DNA of 36,300 nt from JADZAI01 sp964390465. GTDB taxonomy: Bacteria > Pseudomonadota > Alphaproteobacteria > Micropepsales > Micropepsaceae. Of the stretch, positions 15,814-24,313 are shown one piece after another. The stretch is taken from positions 1 through 36,300 of the forward strand of contig CAYMIJ010000022.1 of assembly GCA_964390465.1 (NCBI GenBank), in the 5' to 3' direction. The notes below the pieces were generated by a model. That model was given only the letters and a program-made list of their open reading frames with translations. It ran no database searches and was not told where the DNA came from. Within the stretch, counting starts at the first letter, position 1; the number at the start of each line of letters is the position of its first letter. Both the position numbers and the translations under genes were made by a program.

Positions 15814-16305
15814 TCAGCGGCGATTGCGGGGGTCGTTCGCTTCATCGTTTCGGCCGATGGGTGAACTGCGGCCAACATTCGAGAATATCTGCTGCAGGAT
15901 CGTCATCTCTCGGCCACGAGTCGGCGTTTCGCTTCCGCTGAATGCAACCTGACGTCCATCTTCCAGGCTCAGCCGTTTCACGGATGCGAGGGTCTGTGTC
16001 GCTGGATCAAAGGTGAGGGCGATGACCTTACGCTCAGCCTCGCTCGGACGGAGGAACAGCCAGTCCTCCTGAACGCTGGAAATATAATACCAGGTGTTGT
16101 CGTCAAACGTGCCTTTGGTCGAGGGCGAGCCCATGGCCGTTTCGACGCTGATCTTGTTGTCGACGCCCACGCGCAACGCACCCTCAGCGCCGGCCACGGG
16201 CATGTGGCCACGCTGGTTGACCACGGCCTTGCAGCCAGAACCGGCCAAGGCCGCCAACGCGAAAACCGAAACAAGGGCAAACTGTCGCCCTGACCAAACC
16301 GTCAT
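15814..16305 (-). CDS. bamE: Outer membrane protein assembly factor BamE (SmpA/OmlA)
   Basis: BamE is the small outer-membrane lipoprotein of the BAM complex, which folds beta-barrel proteins into the outer membrane. The 163-residue precursor has a signal peptide ending in the lipobox AGSGC (Cys25). The SmpA/OmlA core follows: NKISVETAMGSPSTKGTFDDNTWYYI, cut here to its key blocks VETAMGSPS and NTWYYIS, then VIALTFD and VKRLSL. The C-terminal extension is rich in Arg, Asn and Asp. Start ATG 16305; a GTG at 16314 is the alternative. The gene is divergent from the ubiquinol-cytochrome c chaperone gene, the arrangement seen in many alphaproteobacteria. Confidence 0.92.
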   Translation of the reverse strand: MTVWSGRQFALVSVFALAALAGSGCKAVVNQRGHMPVAGAEGALRVGVDNKISVETAMGSPSTKGTFDDNTWYYISSVQEDWLFLRPSEAERKVIALTFDPATQTLASVKRLSLEDGRQVAFSGSETPTRGREMTILQQIFSNVGRSSPIGRNDEANDPRNRR

Positions 16306-16395
16306 ACCAAACACTCTCTGTTGACGAAGCGCGCCTGCGTGACCTACCCCCCGAACTCAGACAATTCAAGGACAGGCTTAATCGCCTGCTGTGAC

Positions 16396-16959
16396 GTGCG
16401 CGCCATTCTTGCCCGCCTGTTCAGGCCGAACCTACGCCGCCAGCATGCTGATGCCCTGTACCTGGCGGTGTCGCACGCCGCACGTCGCCCGCTGTTCTAC
16501 GCGCGGTTGGGTGTGGCCGATACGCTGGACGGTCGCTTTGACATGATGGCGCTGATCGGGTCGTTGGTATTTCGAGCCGTGGGCCGCAAGGGGCAGGACG
16601 GAGAGCGCCTGGCTCAGGATGCAACCAACGCGATGTTCGCCGGTTTTGACGATGCCATCCGCGCGTTGGGCGTCGGCGATAGCGGCCTCAAACGGCGCAT
16701 CAAGGAGATGGGCAAGGCCTATGTCGGGCGCGGTGCAGCTTACGATGCCGCCCTGAAATCAGACGAGAAAAACGAGCTTTCTGAAGCTCTTATCCGAAAC
16801 CTCTACCGTGGTATCTCACCTGATGAGGCGATCGTAAGTGCCATGGCGCGCTTCATGCGGGCCGAAGCCATGGCGCTGGACGCCTTGCCGTTGGAACGGT
16901 TCCAGTCTGGTGATCTGGGGGTGCGACCGGTACCAGGTTTTGATGAGGATGAAACATGA
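16396..16959 (+). CDS. Ubiquinol-cytochrome c chaperone family protein (CBP3-like)
   Basis: This is the bacterial relative of mitochondrial CBP3, which helps assemble cytochrome b / the bc1 complex. Signatures are the basic opening ARLFRPNLRRQHADALY, ARRPLFYARLGVADTLDGRFDMM and a helical C-terminal half ending in ALDALPLERF. I place the start at GTG 16396 (187 residues) because the conserved region begins at once after it; the frame remains open to a TTG at 16321, only 15 bases from the divergent bamE start, and the intervening codons do not look conserved. No convincing ribosome site is seen for either. The stop overlaps the DUF177 start by 4 bases. Confidence 0.82.
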   Translation: MRAILARLFRPNLRRQHADALYLAVSHAARRPLFYARLGVADTLDGRFDMMALIGSLVFRAVGRKGQDGERLAQDATNAMFAGFDDAIRALGVGDSGLKRRIKEMGKAYVGRGAAYDAALKSDEKNELSEALIRNLYRGISPDEAIVSAMARFMRAEAMALDALPLERFQSGDLGVRPVPGFDEDET

Positions 16960-17501
16960 TCGAGCCCATCTTCCATTTCTGGGTAGACCCCGCCGAAAAG
17001 GGACGTGTGCGTTCGAAACATCAAATTAACGCTACGGCAGAAGAGCGTGGCCGCCTCGCCAAATGGCTAGGCATCCCTGCGGTCTCAAGCCTGACAGCGG
17101 AAATGACGGTGGAGCGGACATCGAACGAAACCGCCCGTGCAACTGGCCGTCTGAAGGCCCGCGTGATGCTGGAATGCGGGATATCACTGGAACCGTATGA
17201 AGATGTGATTCAAGGCGAAGTGGACGGCACATTCGCCAAGCCAGCGGCCATTTCGCTGAAAGATGAGTCGAAAGCGGTCACGGCTGAGATCGACATTGCG
17301 GCCTCCGAAGATGAACCGGGCGAGTGGCGGCCTGCGGGCATCGACATCGGCATGCTGGTAGCCGAATCGCTGTCTCTGTTTTTGCCTGATTTTCCGCGCA
17401 AACCAGGCGCACAGCTTGATTTCGTACCGGAAGATGATGGCAGCGAGGACGAAGAACCCAGCCCATTCGCAGCTCTCGCCCGCCTTAAGAAGGACGGCTA
17501 A
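16956..17501 (+). CDS. DUF177 / YceD family protein
   Basis: A 181-residue acidic protein of the YceD (DUF177) family, whose members affect 23S rRNA accumulation and are nearly always encoded just before rpmF. The family core is ARVMLECGISLEPYEDVIQ (about 68-86) with the single conserved Cys, followed by an acidic middle and a C-terminal LVAESLSLFLPDFPR segment. The start ATG 16956 overlaps the previous stop (ATGA), and rpmF follows 137 bases downstream. Both the sequence and this context support the call. Confidence 0.88.
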   Translation: MIEPIFHFWVDPAEKGRVRSKHQINATAEERGRLAKWLGIPAVSSLTAEMTVERTSNETARATGRLKARVMLECGISLEPYEDVIQGEVDGTFAKPAAISLKDESKAVTAEIDIAASEDEPGEWRPAGIDIGMLVAESLSLFLPDFPRKPGAQLDFVPEDDGSEDEEPSPFAALARLKKDG

Positions 17502-17549
17502 TCTTCGCTTGCCTTTTACCGGGGTTTCAGGGCATACCGCGCGCCTGAT

Positions 17550-17555
17550 TTGACA
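17550..17555 (+). promoter_or_regulatory. Possible -35 element upstream of rpmF
   Basis: A perfect TTGACA lies 84 bases before the rpmF ATG, in the 137-base gap after DUF177. I see no good -10 hexamer at 16-18 bases spacing, so this is only a candidate promoter for rpmF-plsX-fabH. Confidence 0.3.
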
Positions 17556-17638
17556 CCCCCCGCATCGCGCCCGTTGCCGGATGCCGCCAATTCGGCGTCC
17601 TGCACAGCGCGTTTCGGACACGAGCTGGAGTACGACCC

Positions 17639-17818
17639 ATGGCGGTCCCCAAAAGGAAAACCTCGCCCTCGCGGCGGAACATGCGCCGGTCGCATCATGC
17701 GCTGACGGCGACAGCCTATCACGAGTGCTCGAACTGCGGTGAGCAGAAGCGCCCTCATCATGTGTGCGGCAAGTGCGGCCATTACGATGGCCGTGAGGTC
17801 GTCTCGGCTTCGGCCTAA
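17639..17818 (+). CDS. rpmF: 50S ribosomal protein L32
   Basis: A 59-residue basic protein of the large ribosomal subunit. It begins MAVPKRKTSPSRRNMRRSHH, the near-invariant L32 opening, and carries a zinc ribbon CSNC (Cys30, Cys33) and CGKC (Cys43, Cys46), so it is the zinc-binding form. The start ATG 17639 has GGAG 9 bases upstream. It lies between DUF177 and plsX, as in most proteobacteria, and the 20-base gap to plsX indicates one operon. Confidence 0.97.
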   Translation: MAVPKRKTSPSRRNMRRSHHALTATAYHECSNCGEQKRPHHVCGKCGHYDGREVVSASA

Positions 17819-17839
17819 CCGTAAAGACGGCGGCGCTCC

Positions 17840-18931
17840 ATGACCGATGCGCCAGCTTCCCGCACGCTGACCCTGTCCATCGACGCGATGGGTGGGGACA
17901 ACGCGCCTGAAGCGATCATTGATGGGCTTGATATCGCGCGCGTCCGGCACCCCGGCGTGCGCTTTTTGCTGCATGGAAAGAAGGACGAGCTTGAACGGCT
18001 GATCGCCGGCAACGCAGCCCTTCAGGCTGCAGTTGAGCTACGCAATGCGTCCGATGTGGTCGGCATGGACGACAAGCCAAGTCAGGCCATGCGCCGGGGT
18101 CGCGAAACCTCGATGTGGCGTGCCATCGACAGTGTGAAGTCAGGCGAGGCCGCAGGCGCTGTATCCGCAGGCAATACCGGCGCGCTGATGGCCATGGCCC
18201 TTTTGCAGTTGCGACCGCTGGAAGGGATCACCCGGCCTGCGATCGCGGCGTTGTGGCCAACCATGTACGGCCAGACCGTCGTTCTGGATGTCGGCGCCAA
18301 TGTCGCCTGCGAGGCGCGTCATCTAGTCGATTTTGGTGTCATGGGCACCGCCTTTGCGCGTGCCGTCCTGGGCATCAAAACGCCATCGCTCGGCGTGCTG
18401 AACGTCGGTGCGGAAGAACTCAAAGGCAACGAGCATGTGAAGACCGCCGCGCAGACCCTGCGCGATGCGGGTCTCGACATCGCCTTTGCGGGTTTTGTCG
18501 AAGGCGATGATATCAGTGCAGGCACCGTGGACGTCGTGGTCACCGATGGCTTCACAGGCAACATTGCGCTGAAGACCGCCGAAGGCACAGCCAAGCTGGT
18601 TGGGTATTATCTGAAACAGGCACTCAGCCGCTCGCTGTTTTCCAAGATCGGTGCATTTCTCGCCAGTGGTGCGTTTCGCATCCTGAAAGTGCGCATGGAC
18701 CCGCGTACGGCCAATGGCGGTATATTTCTTGGTCTTAACGGCATCGTTGTGAAAAGTCATGGCGGCACCGATGGTCTGGGCTTCGCTGCGGCAGTCGATC
18801 TCGCCGTAGACATGGCGAAGCAGAAAATAACCGAGAAGATTTCGGCAGACATCAAAGGCGTGTCGAGCATCCTGTCGCGGCTGGGACCGGGCACACCGGC
18901 TGCCGCGCCATCTCCTGAACAGCAGGTTTGA
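17840..18931 (+). CDS. plsX: Phosphate acyltransferase PlsX
   Basis: PlsX converts acyl-ACP and phosphate to acyl-phosphate, the acyl donor for PlsY in phospholipid synthesis; it is a peripheral membrane enzyme. The 363-residue protein opens with LSIDAMGGDNAPEAII (about 10-25), and has SAGNTGALMAMAL, VLDVGANV, LNVGAEELKGNE, VTDGFTGNIALKTAEG and, near the C-terminus, SHGGTDGLGFAAAVDLA. All are family signatures. Length is slightly above the common 330-350 because of short terminal tails. Start ATG 17840 follows rpmF by 21 bases, and the stop lies just before fabH. Confidence 0.96.
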   Translation: MTDAPASRTLTLSIDAMGGDNAPEAIIDGLDIARVRHPGVRFLLHGKKDELERLIAGNAALQAAVELRNASDVVGMDDKPSQAMRRGRETSMWRAIDSVKSGEAAGAVSAGNTGALMAMALLQLRPLEGITRPAIAALWPTMYGQTVVLDVGANVACEARHLVDFGVMGTAFARAVLGIKTPSLGVLNVGAEELKGNEHVKTAAQTLRDAGLDIAFAGFVEGDDISAGTVDVVVTDGFTGNIALKTAEGTAKLVGYYLKQALSRSLFSKIGAFLASGAFRILKVRMDPRTANGGIFLGLNGIVVKSHGGTDGLGFAAAVDLAVDMAKQKITEKISADIKGVSSILSRLGPGTPAAAPSPEQQV

Positions 18932-18936
18932 GGCGC

Positions 18937-19914
18937 ATGACCATTCGCCGCTCGATTGTTGCCGGCACGGGCGCGTATTTGCCCGACAACATCGTGACCA
19001 ATCACGATCTGGCAAAGCTGGTTGACACCAGCGACGAATGGATAGTCGAGCGTTCGGGCATTTCCGAACGGCGTATTGCCAAAGACGGTGAAACCACTGG
19101 CGATCTGGCGGTGAAGGCCGCGGAAGCGGCACTGAAAGCCGCGGGAATGAATGCCGACGCCATCGACATGATCGTGCTGGCGACGACCACCCCGGACGAC
19201 ACTTTCCCTGCAACGGCCACTCAGGTTCAGCGCCGCCTCGGCATGACACGAGGGGCCGCTTTCGACGTGCAGGCGGTCTGTTCAGGCTTCGTCTATGCGT
19301 TGAATGTCGCCGATAATTTCATCCGCGCCGGTCAGTGCGAAACCGTGCTGGTGATCGGCGCTGAAACCATGTCGCGCCTGCTCGACTGGACCGACCGCAC
19401 GACCTGCGTGTTGTTTGGTGATGGCGCGGGCGCGATGGTGCTGAAAGCCGGTGAAGGGCAGGGCACGACTGCCGATCGCGGTGTCCTCTCGAGCCATCTT
19501 TACTCCGATGGCCGCCTGCGCGACCTGCTCTATGTCGATGGCGGTGTCTCCTCCACGAAAACCGTCGGCTTCCTGCGCATGGAAGGCCGCGAGGTTTTCA
19601 AGCACGCCGTCACCAACATCTCGAACGCCATCATGGCCGCGCTGGATGCCAATGGCCTGAAAGCGTCTGACATCGACTGGTTCGTGCCGCATCAGGCCAA
19701 CAAGCGCATCCTTGATGCCACAGCGCGGAAAATTGGCCTCGCGCCTGAAAAGGTCGTGGTGACGGTCGGCAAGCATGGCAACACCTCAGCCGCATCCATT
19801 CCTTTGGCCCTGCACGATATTGTAGCCGATGGCCGCGTGAAGCAGGGCGATCTCGTCCTGCTGGAAGCGATGGGTGGCGGCTTCACCTGGGGCTCAAGCC
19901 TGATCAGGTGGTGA
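18937..19914 (+). CDS. fabH: Beta-ketoacyl-ACP synthase III
   Basis: FabH starts fatty-acid synthesis by condensing acetyl-CoA (or another primer) with malonyl-ACP. The 325-residue protein has the full catalytic triad: Cys115 in DVQAVCSGF, His252 in PHQANKRI and Asn282 in GNTSAAS. The glycine-rich C-terminus is EAMGGGFTWGSSLIRW. I chose ATG 18937; the frame also has a TTG at 18928 that overlaps the plsX stop. It follows plsX by 5 bases. In many alphaproteobacteria ihfA and a MerR gene come next, but here a phn-type transporter follows. Confidence 0.96.
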   Translation: MTIRRSIVAGTGAYLPDNIVTNHDLAKLVDTSDEWIVERSGISERRIAKDGETTGDLAVKAAEAALKAAGMNADAIDMIVLATTTPDDTFPATATQVQRRLGMTRGAAFDVQAVCSGFVYALNVADNFIRAGQCETVLVIGAETMSRLLDWTDRTTCVLFGDGAGAMVLKAGEGQGTTADRGVLSSHLYSDGRLRDLLYVDGGVSSTKTVGFLRMEGREVFKHAVTNISNAIMAALDANGLKASDIDWFVPHQANKRILDATARKIGLAPEKVVVTVGKHGNTSAASIPLALHDIVADGRVKQGDLVLLEAMGGGFTWGSSLIRW

Positions 19915-20002
19915 CTGGGTTGGCGCCTGCAGTGCCGTTTTACCCTTGGCGGCACGCGCTGGATCGGCTCTAAGCTTGGGTCCGTCAGAACCGGCGGATT
20001 TC

Positions 20003-20749
20003 ATGCTCAAACTCATCGGCCTCACCAAGGTCTTCGGTACGAAGCGCGCGCTGGATGGCGTGACGCTCGACATCGCCAATGGCGAGTTTGTTGGCATTAT
20101 TGGCCGGTCGGGCGCAGGCAAGTCGACACTCATCCGATCGATCAACCGGCTGCACGAACTCACCTCCGGTCAGATCCTGTTTGATGACCGCGACATTACA
20201 GTCCTGAAGGGCGCAGCGCTTCGTCAATGGCGGGCCGACTGTGCAATGATCTTCCAGCAGTTCAACCTGTCGGGTCGTCTCAATGTCCTCACCAACGTGC
20301 TGGCTGGACGGCTGCAGAAGCGCTCCACCATCACCAGCCTGCTGGGCTTTTTCACAGAAGCCGAACGCACCGCCGCCGTCGCCACACTCGCGCGCTTCGA
20401 TCTTGCCGAAGCCGCCCTGCAACGTGCGGAAACCCTGTCTGGTGGTCAGCAGCAGCGCGTCGCCATCGCCCGCGCTTTGATGCAGGAACCCAAGCTGATC
20501 CTCGCTGACGAGCCCATCGCCTCGCTGGATCCGCAGAACAGCGAGGCGGTGATGGACGCACTGGCTGCCGTCAATCGCGAGCAGGGCATCACCGTGCTAT
20601 GCAACCTGCACGACCTCGACATTGCGGAACAGTATTGCCGCCGCATCATCGGCATGGAGGCCGGCAAGGTTGTGTTTGACGGCCCACCTTCGGCGCTCGA
20701 CACGGCGATGAAGCAGCGCATCTATGGCCAGGGGCTGAAAGCAGCATGA
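20003..20749 (+). CDS. phnC: Phosphonate-type ABC transporter ATP-binding protein
   Basis: The 248-residue nucleotide-binding subunit energises import. It has Walker A GRSGAGKSTL (about 35-44), Q-loop region MIFQQFNLSGRLNVLTNVL, ABC signature LSGGQQQRVAIARAL and Walker B LILADEP followed by ASLDPQ and an H-loop CNLHDLD. The FQQFNLSGRLNVLTNVLAG block is typical of PhnC. I chose ATG 20003, near a GGCGGA site; an upstream in-frame start at 19946 adds 19 unlikely residues. It overlaps phnD by ATGA (20746-20749). The solute may be phosphonate, phosphite or another organophosphorus compound; no C-P lyase gene is present here. Confidence 0.92.
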   Translation: MLKLIGLTKVFGTKRALDGVTLDIANGEFVGIIGRSGAGKSTLIRSINRLHELTSGQILFDDRDITVLKGAALRQWRADCAMIFQQFNLSGRLNVLTNVLAGRLQKRSTITSLLGFFTEAERTAAVATLARFDLAEAALQRAETLSGGQQQRVAIARALMQEPKLILADEPIASLDPQNSEAVMDALAAVNREQGITVLCNLHDLDIAEQYCRRIIGMEAGKVVFDGPPSALDTAMKQRIYGQGLKAA

Positions 20750-21702
20750 GCGGGCCGCTCATCACGCGGCGCGGTTTCGGCGGGCTCGCGCTCGGTGCAG
20801 GCGCAGCGATGCTCGGCGCGTGCAACGGCAACCGCTTTGATGCAAATGGCCGCCCATCCTATCTCGTCAGTGGATTTTCAGTTCTGGAAACCAACCCTGC
20901 ACGCATCGGCTCGCTTCAGAATTATGCCGCCTTCATGGAGCGCGAAACCGGCCTGCCGCTCAAAACGTTCCGCGCGGCGGGATATTCCGGCGTAGCGCTC
21001 GCCATGATGAACAATCAGGTGGATTTCGGGATTCTGGGGCCGGCCAATTACGCCACCATCAAGAATGAGATGGGCGAAGGCGTCTATGCGCCACTGACCA
21101 TGAAAGAAAAAGACGGGCAGGTCACTTATGTCGCCGTCATTTTCGTGAAGGCTTCGTCGCCATACAAAACGCTGGACGACCTAAAAGGGCACACCATGGC
21201 CTTTGCTGATGTGAACTCAGCCTCGGGCTATCTCATCCCGCGCTATTACATGCGCAAGGAAGGCAAAAACCCCGAGCATTACTTCAGCCGCTACATCTTT
21301 GCTGGCGGCCACGAGCAGGCGGTTGCCTCCGTGCTGACAGGTACCACCGACGCGGGCGTCACCTGGGCCTCGGGTGTCGGCGACATCAAGGAAGGCTTCA
21401 CGCGCGGCATTCTGCGCCGCATGGTGGAGGCCAAATCGCTGAACATGGACGACATCCGCATCATCTGGACTTCAGGCCCCATTCCCAATGGCCCCTTCGT
21501 GATGCGGCGCGGCCTACCAGAGGACTTGAGGCAGAAGATCATCGACGCGCACATCAAGCTGCGTGAAGCCGACAGGGCAGCGTTTGAGGCACTGACTGGC
21601 GGGCAGGGGCAGGGCTTCGTGCCCGCACCCGATGGCTTCTATGACGTGATTTTTCAGATCAAACACGAGGAAGAAGCCTCACGCCGCAAGGTGCCCGCAT
21701 GA
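20746..21702 (+). CDS. phnD: Phosphonate-type ABC transporter substrate-binding protein
   Basis: A 318-residue periplasmic binding protein. The N-terminus has twin arginines (ITRRGFGGLAL) and a lipobox LGAC (Cys26), so it looks like a Tat-exported lipoprotein anchored facing the periplasm. The PhnD fold is seen in GFSVLETNPARIGS, AAGYSGVALAMMNNQVDFGILGP (cut to its key GYSGVALAM and DFGILGPANYA), FADVNSASGYLIPRYYM and AGGHEQAVASVLTGTTDAG. The latter corresponds to the phosphonate-binding loops SxSGY and GxHxxA. It overlaps phnC and phnE by 4 bases each. Ligand specificity cannot be deduced. Confidence 0.9.
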   Translation: MSGPLITRRGFGGLALGAGAAMLGACNGNRFDANGRPSYLVSGFSVLETNPARIGSLQNYAAFMERETGLPLKTFRAAGYSGVALAMMNNQVDFGILGPANYATIKNEMGEGVYAPLTMKEKDGQVTYVAVIFVKASSPYKTLDDLKGHTMAFADVNSASGYLIPRYYMRKEGKNPEHYFSRYIFAGGHEQAVASVLTGTTDAGVTWASGVGDIKEGFTRGILRRMVEAKSLNMDDIRIIWTSGPIPNGPFVMRRGLPEDLRQKIIDAHIKLREADRAAFEALTGGQGQGFVPAPDGFYDVIFQIKHEEEASRRKVPA

Positions 21703-22610
21703 GCGCCGCCGTAAACACCGTGTCGCCAGATGCGCGCAGCGCAGCGGCTGTTGCCGCATTCAATCGTCAGCACGCGGAACATAACCGCAAGTGGTGGATG
21801 TTCTTTGTTATCAGCGCATTTGTTTTTCTGGCAGTCTTCATCGCCTCGATCGTGATTGCCGATTTCAGCCTGGCTCGTCTGGTTGATGGCTTTCCGCAGA
21901 TGCAGGCTTTCCTCAAGCGCGCCTTCCCGCATCTGGAATGGTCAAAACTGGGGGCGGACAGCCAGACGGATGGTTCACTGGCATACTGGTTTTATGCCTC
22001 GCCGCGCTGGCTTGGATTGCTTTGGGAATCCATCCAGATGGCGATCCTTGCGACCGCACTGGGGGGAGCCGCGGCATTTTTCCTGTCCTTTGTCGCAGCG
22101 CGTAACGTCGGTCCCAACAAATGGCTGTCGATGTTTGTCCGCCGCCTGCTCGAATTTTTCCGCACGCTGCCCGACATCATTGTAGCGCTGGTTTTCGTGC
22201 AGGCGTTTGGGCCAGGTGCTCCGGCCGGTATTCTCGCCATCGCTCTGCACACCACTGGCGCGCTCGGCAAACTGATGTCGGAAGTACACGAGAACATCGA
22301 CATGAAGCCGGTGGAAGGCATCAGCGCCGTGGGTGGCAACTGGTTCCATGCGATCCGCTTTGGTGTCATCCCGCAGATTTTGCCGAATTTCTTTTCCTAT
22401 GCCTTGCTGCGTCTTGAAATCAACATCGCGGCAGCGGCAGCCGTTGGTTATGTCGGCGCGGGGGGTATCGGGCAGGATCTGGTGATCGCCATTGAAAATC
22501 TGCGCTTTGATGATGCGCTGGCGATCATTCTGCTGGTGATCGGCCTCATCTTCATCATCGACCTCACCTCAGAACGTATCCGTCATGCCCTGATCGGAGC
22601 GAAATCATGA
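21699..22610 (+). CDS. phnE: Phosphonate-type ABC transporter permease, first copy
   Basis: A 303-residue inner-membrane permease with about six hydrophobic segments, including one early helix (FFVISAFVFLAVFIASIVIA). The EAA-type cytoplasmic loop that contacts PhnC is VEGISAVGGNWFHAIRFGV followed by IPQILPNF. The C-terminal helix region AIILLVIGLIFIIDLTSE ends in SERIRHALIG, a PhnE signature. It starts at ATG 21699 overlapping phnD and ends overlapping the second permease by 4 bases. Confidence 0.9.
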   Translation: MSAAVNTVSPDARSAAAVAAFNRQHAEHNRKWWMFFVISAFVFLAVFIASIVIADFSLARLVDGFPQMQAFLKRAFPHLEWSKLGADSQTDGSLAYWFYASPRWLGLLWESIQMAILATALGGAAAFFLSFVAARNVGPNKWLSMFVRRLLEFFRTLPDIIVALVFVQAFGPGAPAGILAIALHTTGALGKLMSEVHENIDMKPVEGISAVGGNWFHAIRFGVIPQILPNFFSYALLRLEINIAAAAAVGYVGAGGIGQDLVIAIENLRFDDALAIILLVIGLIFIIDLTSERIRHALIGAKS

Positions 22611-23464
22611 GCGCTCCGAAACTCGCAGGCCTGTCAGACACCGACCTCGCTCGGGCGCGCCAGGGTTACGCATCTATCATTGCGCCGGGCGGCATCCGCC
22701 GCTTCCTGCCATGGCTCGTAACCACGTTGGCACTGGCCTACCTGACCTGGCTGTGGATCAGGTTCGGGCTCACACCCGAACTTTTCGCCAAGGGCTTCAC
22801 GAAGCTCAGCACCTTCATCGTCAACATGCTGCCGCCCGATCCTGGCCCCTATATGGCCGAGTTCCTGACAGCGACCGGTGAAACGGTCGGCATGGCCTTT
22901 CTCGGCACCCTGTTCGCCACGCTCATTGCCTTTCCGCTTGCCTATCTGGGTGCCGCCAACGTGGTCAGCAATCCGGTGCTGCATTTCATTGTGCGACGTG
23001 TGTTCGATATTTTCCGCGGCATCCCATCAATCATATGGGCGCTTTTGTTCGTGGCTGGGTTTGGTCTTGGCCCTATGGCCGGGGTTCTGGCGCTTATGAT
23101 GTCGGACTTCGCTGCGCTCTCCAAAATGGGGGCAGAGGCCATCGAAAATGCCGACCGCAAGCCGGTGGAAGGCATCACCGCCACCGGGGCCAGCCGCCTT
23201 CAGGTGCTGCGTTACGCGCTGCTGCCACAGATCCTGCCTGTCCAGCTTTCGCAGGCCCTTTACTTCTTTGAATCGAATGTGCGGTCGGCAGCGGTGCTGG
23301 GCATCGTGGGGGCAGGCGGCATCGGCTATTATCTGTCCGATCTCGCGCGCAACAATCACTGGGATATGGTGGCGTTCATCCTCCTCGTGTTCCTTGTGCT
23401 GGTCGCACTCATCGACATGATCTCGAAACGCCTGCGCGCGCTTATCACAGGCGAGCGCCGGTGA
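22607..23464 (+). CDS. phnE: Phosphonate-type ABC transporter permease, second copy
   Basis: The 285-residue second permease probably pairs with the first as a heterodimer. It has ETVGMAFLGTLFATLIAFPLAYL, the DIFRGIPSIIWALLFV segment and the EAA loop VEGITATGASRLQVLRYAL followed by LPQILPVQ. The C-terminus SKRLRALITG is the PhnE ending. The start ATG 22607 overlaps the first permease and the stop overlaps the GTG start of the sirtuin gene (23461-23464). Confidence 0.9.
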   Translation: MSAPKLAGLSDTDLARARQGYASIIAPGGIRRFLPWLVTTLALAYLTWLWIRFGLTPELFAKGFTKLSTFIVNMLPPDPGPYMAEFLTATGETVGMAFLGTLFATLIAFPLAYLGAANVVSNPVLHFIVRRVFDIFRGIPSIIWALLFVAGFGLGPMAGVLALMMSDFAALSKMGAEAIENADRKPVEGITATGASRLQVLRYALLPQILPVQLSQALYFFESNVRSAAVLGIVGAGGIGYYLSDLARNNHWDMVAFILLVFLVLVALIDMISKRLRALITGERR

Positions 23465-24228
23465 TCCGTGCTGGACAGGCTGACGGTATCCGGCGGCTTG
23501 GCGAGATGATTTCGGCATGCCAGCGTGCCGTCGTGTTCACCGGCGCCGGGATTTCAACCGAAAGTGGCATCCCGGATTTCCGTTCGCCCTCGGGCCTATG
23601 GACCCGCATGAAGCCGATCCAGTTTCAGGATTTCGTGGCCTCGCGCGAGGTACGGCGTGAAGCATGGAAGCGCCGCTTCGATGGCGAAGATACCATCGCC
23701 AAGGCTGAACCAAATGCTGGTCATCGGGCCATTGCACGGCTGGTTGAACATGGCATTGTTGGCTGCGTCATCACGCAGAACATAGATGGCCTGCATCAGC
23801 TGGGCGGCGTACCTGAAAGCAAGGTTATCGAAATCCACGGCACGACGCGCTATTGCAAATGCTTGGGGTGCGGCGCGCGCTATGAAAATGATGAAGTGCG
23901 CCGCATGTGGCAGGCAATGGAGGGCGAAGCACCCGACTGCACACGATGCGGCGGCATCATTAAGGCGGCGACCATCTCCTTCGGTCAGGCCATGCCGGAA
24001 ATTGAAATGACCCGCGCCACCGAGGCAGCGCTCACCTGCGATCTGATGATCGCCATTGGTTCATCGCTGGTCGTCTACCCGGCGGCGGGCATTCCCATCG
24101 CTGCCAAGCGCAATGGCGCTCAATTTGTTATCCTCAACCGAGAGGAAACCGAGATGGACCAGATCGCCGATCTGGTCATCAATGCTGAAACCGGCCCGGT
24201 CCTCAGCGCCATTGCGGGCGTGAACTGA
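23461..24228 (+). CDS. cobB: SIR2-family NAD-dependent protein deacylase
   Basis: It removes acetyl or longer acyl groups from protein lysines using NAD+. The 255-residue protein has the NAD-binding GAGISTESGIPDFR (28-41), TQNIDGLH (105-112) and the catalytic His126 in VIEIHGTTRY. A zinc ribbon follows, with Cys134-x2-Cys137 and Cys160-x2-Cys163. Then come ISFGQAMPE, MIAIGSSLVVYPAAG and ILNREETEMD. It lacks the Tyr/Arg pair expected of a desuccinylase, as far as I can see, so ordinary deacetylation is most likely. The GTG start at 23461 overlaps the phnE stop by 4 bases, so translation is tied to the transporter genes. Confidence 0.9.
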   Translation: MIRAGQADGIRRLGEMISACQRAVVFTGAGISTESGIPDFRSPSGLWTRMKPIQFQDFVASREVRREAWKRRFDGEDTIAKAEPNAGHRAIARLVEHGIVGCVITQNIDGLHQLGGVPESKVIEIHGTTRYCKCLGCGARYENDEVRRMWQAMEGEAPDCTRCGGIIKAATISFGQAMPEIEMTRATEAALTCDLMIAIGSSLVVYPAAGIPIAAKRNGAQFVILNREETEMDQIADLVINAETGPVLSAIAGVN

Positions 24229-24313
24229 GCCAGCCGGCCCTTCCAACAGCGCCATGAACCGCCTATCTATGAACCAGATTCGGCGGGGTTCCGCCTGTAA
24301 GTTGGAGAGTGAT

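Noticed and set aside
19932..19955. Hairpin GTGCCG/CGGCAC after fabH as a terminator
   Set aside because: The stem is only 6 bp with a 12-base loop and no T run follows, so it does not qualify.
20003..23464. Possible C-P lyase or phosphonate degradation locus
   Set aside because: Only the importer genes are present; no phnG-M or phosphonatase gene occurs in the window.
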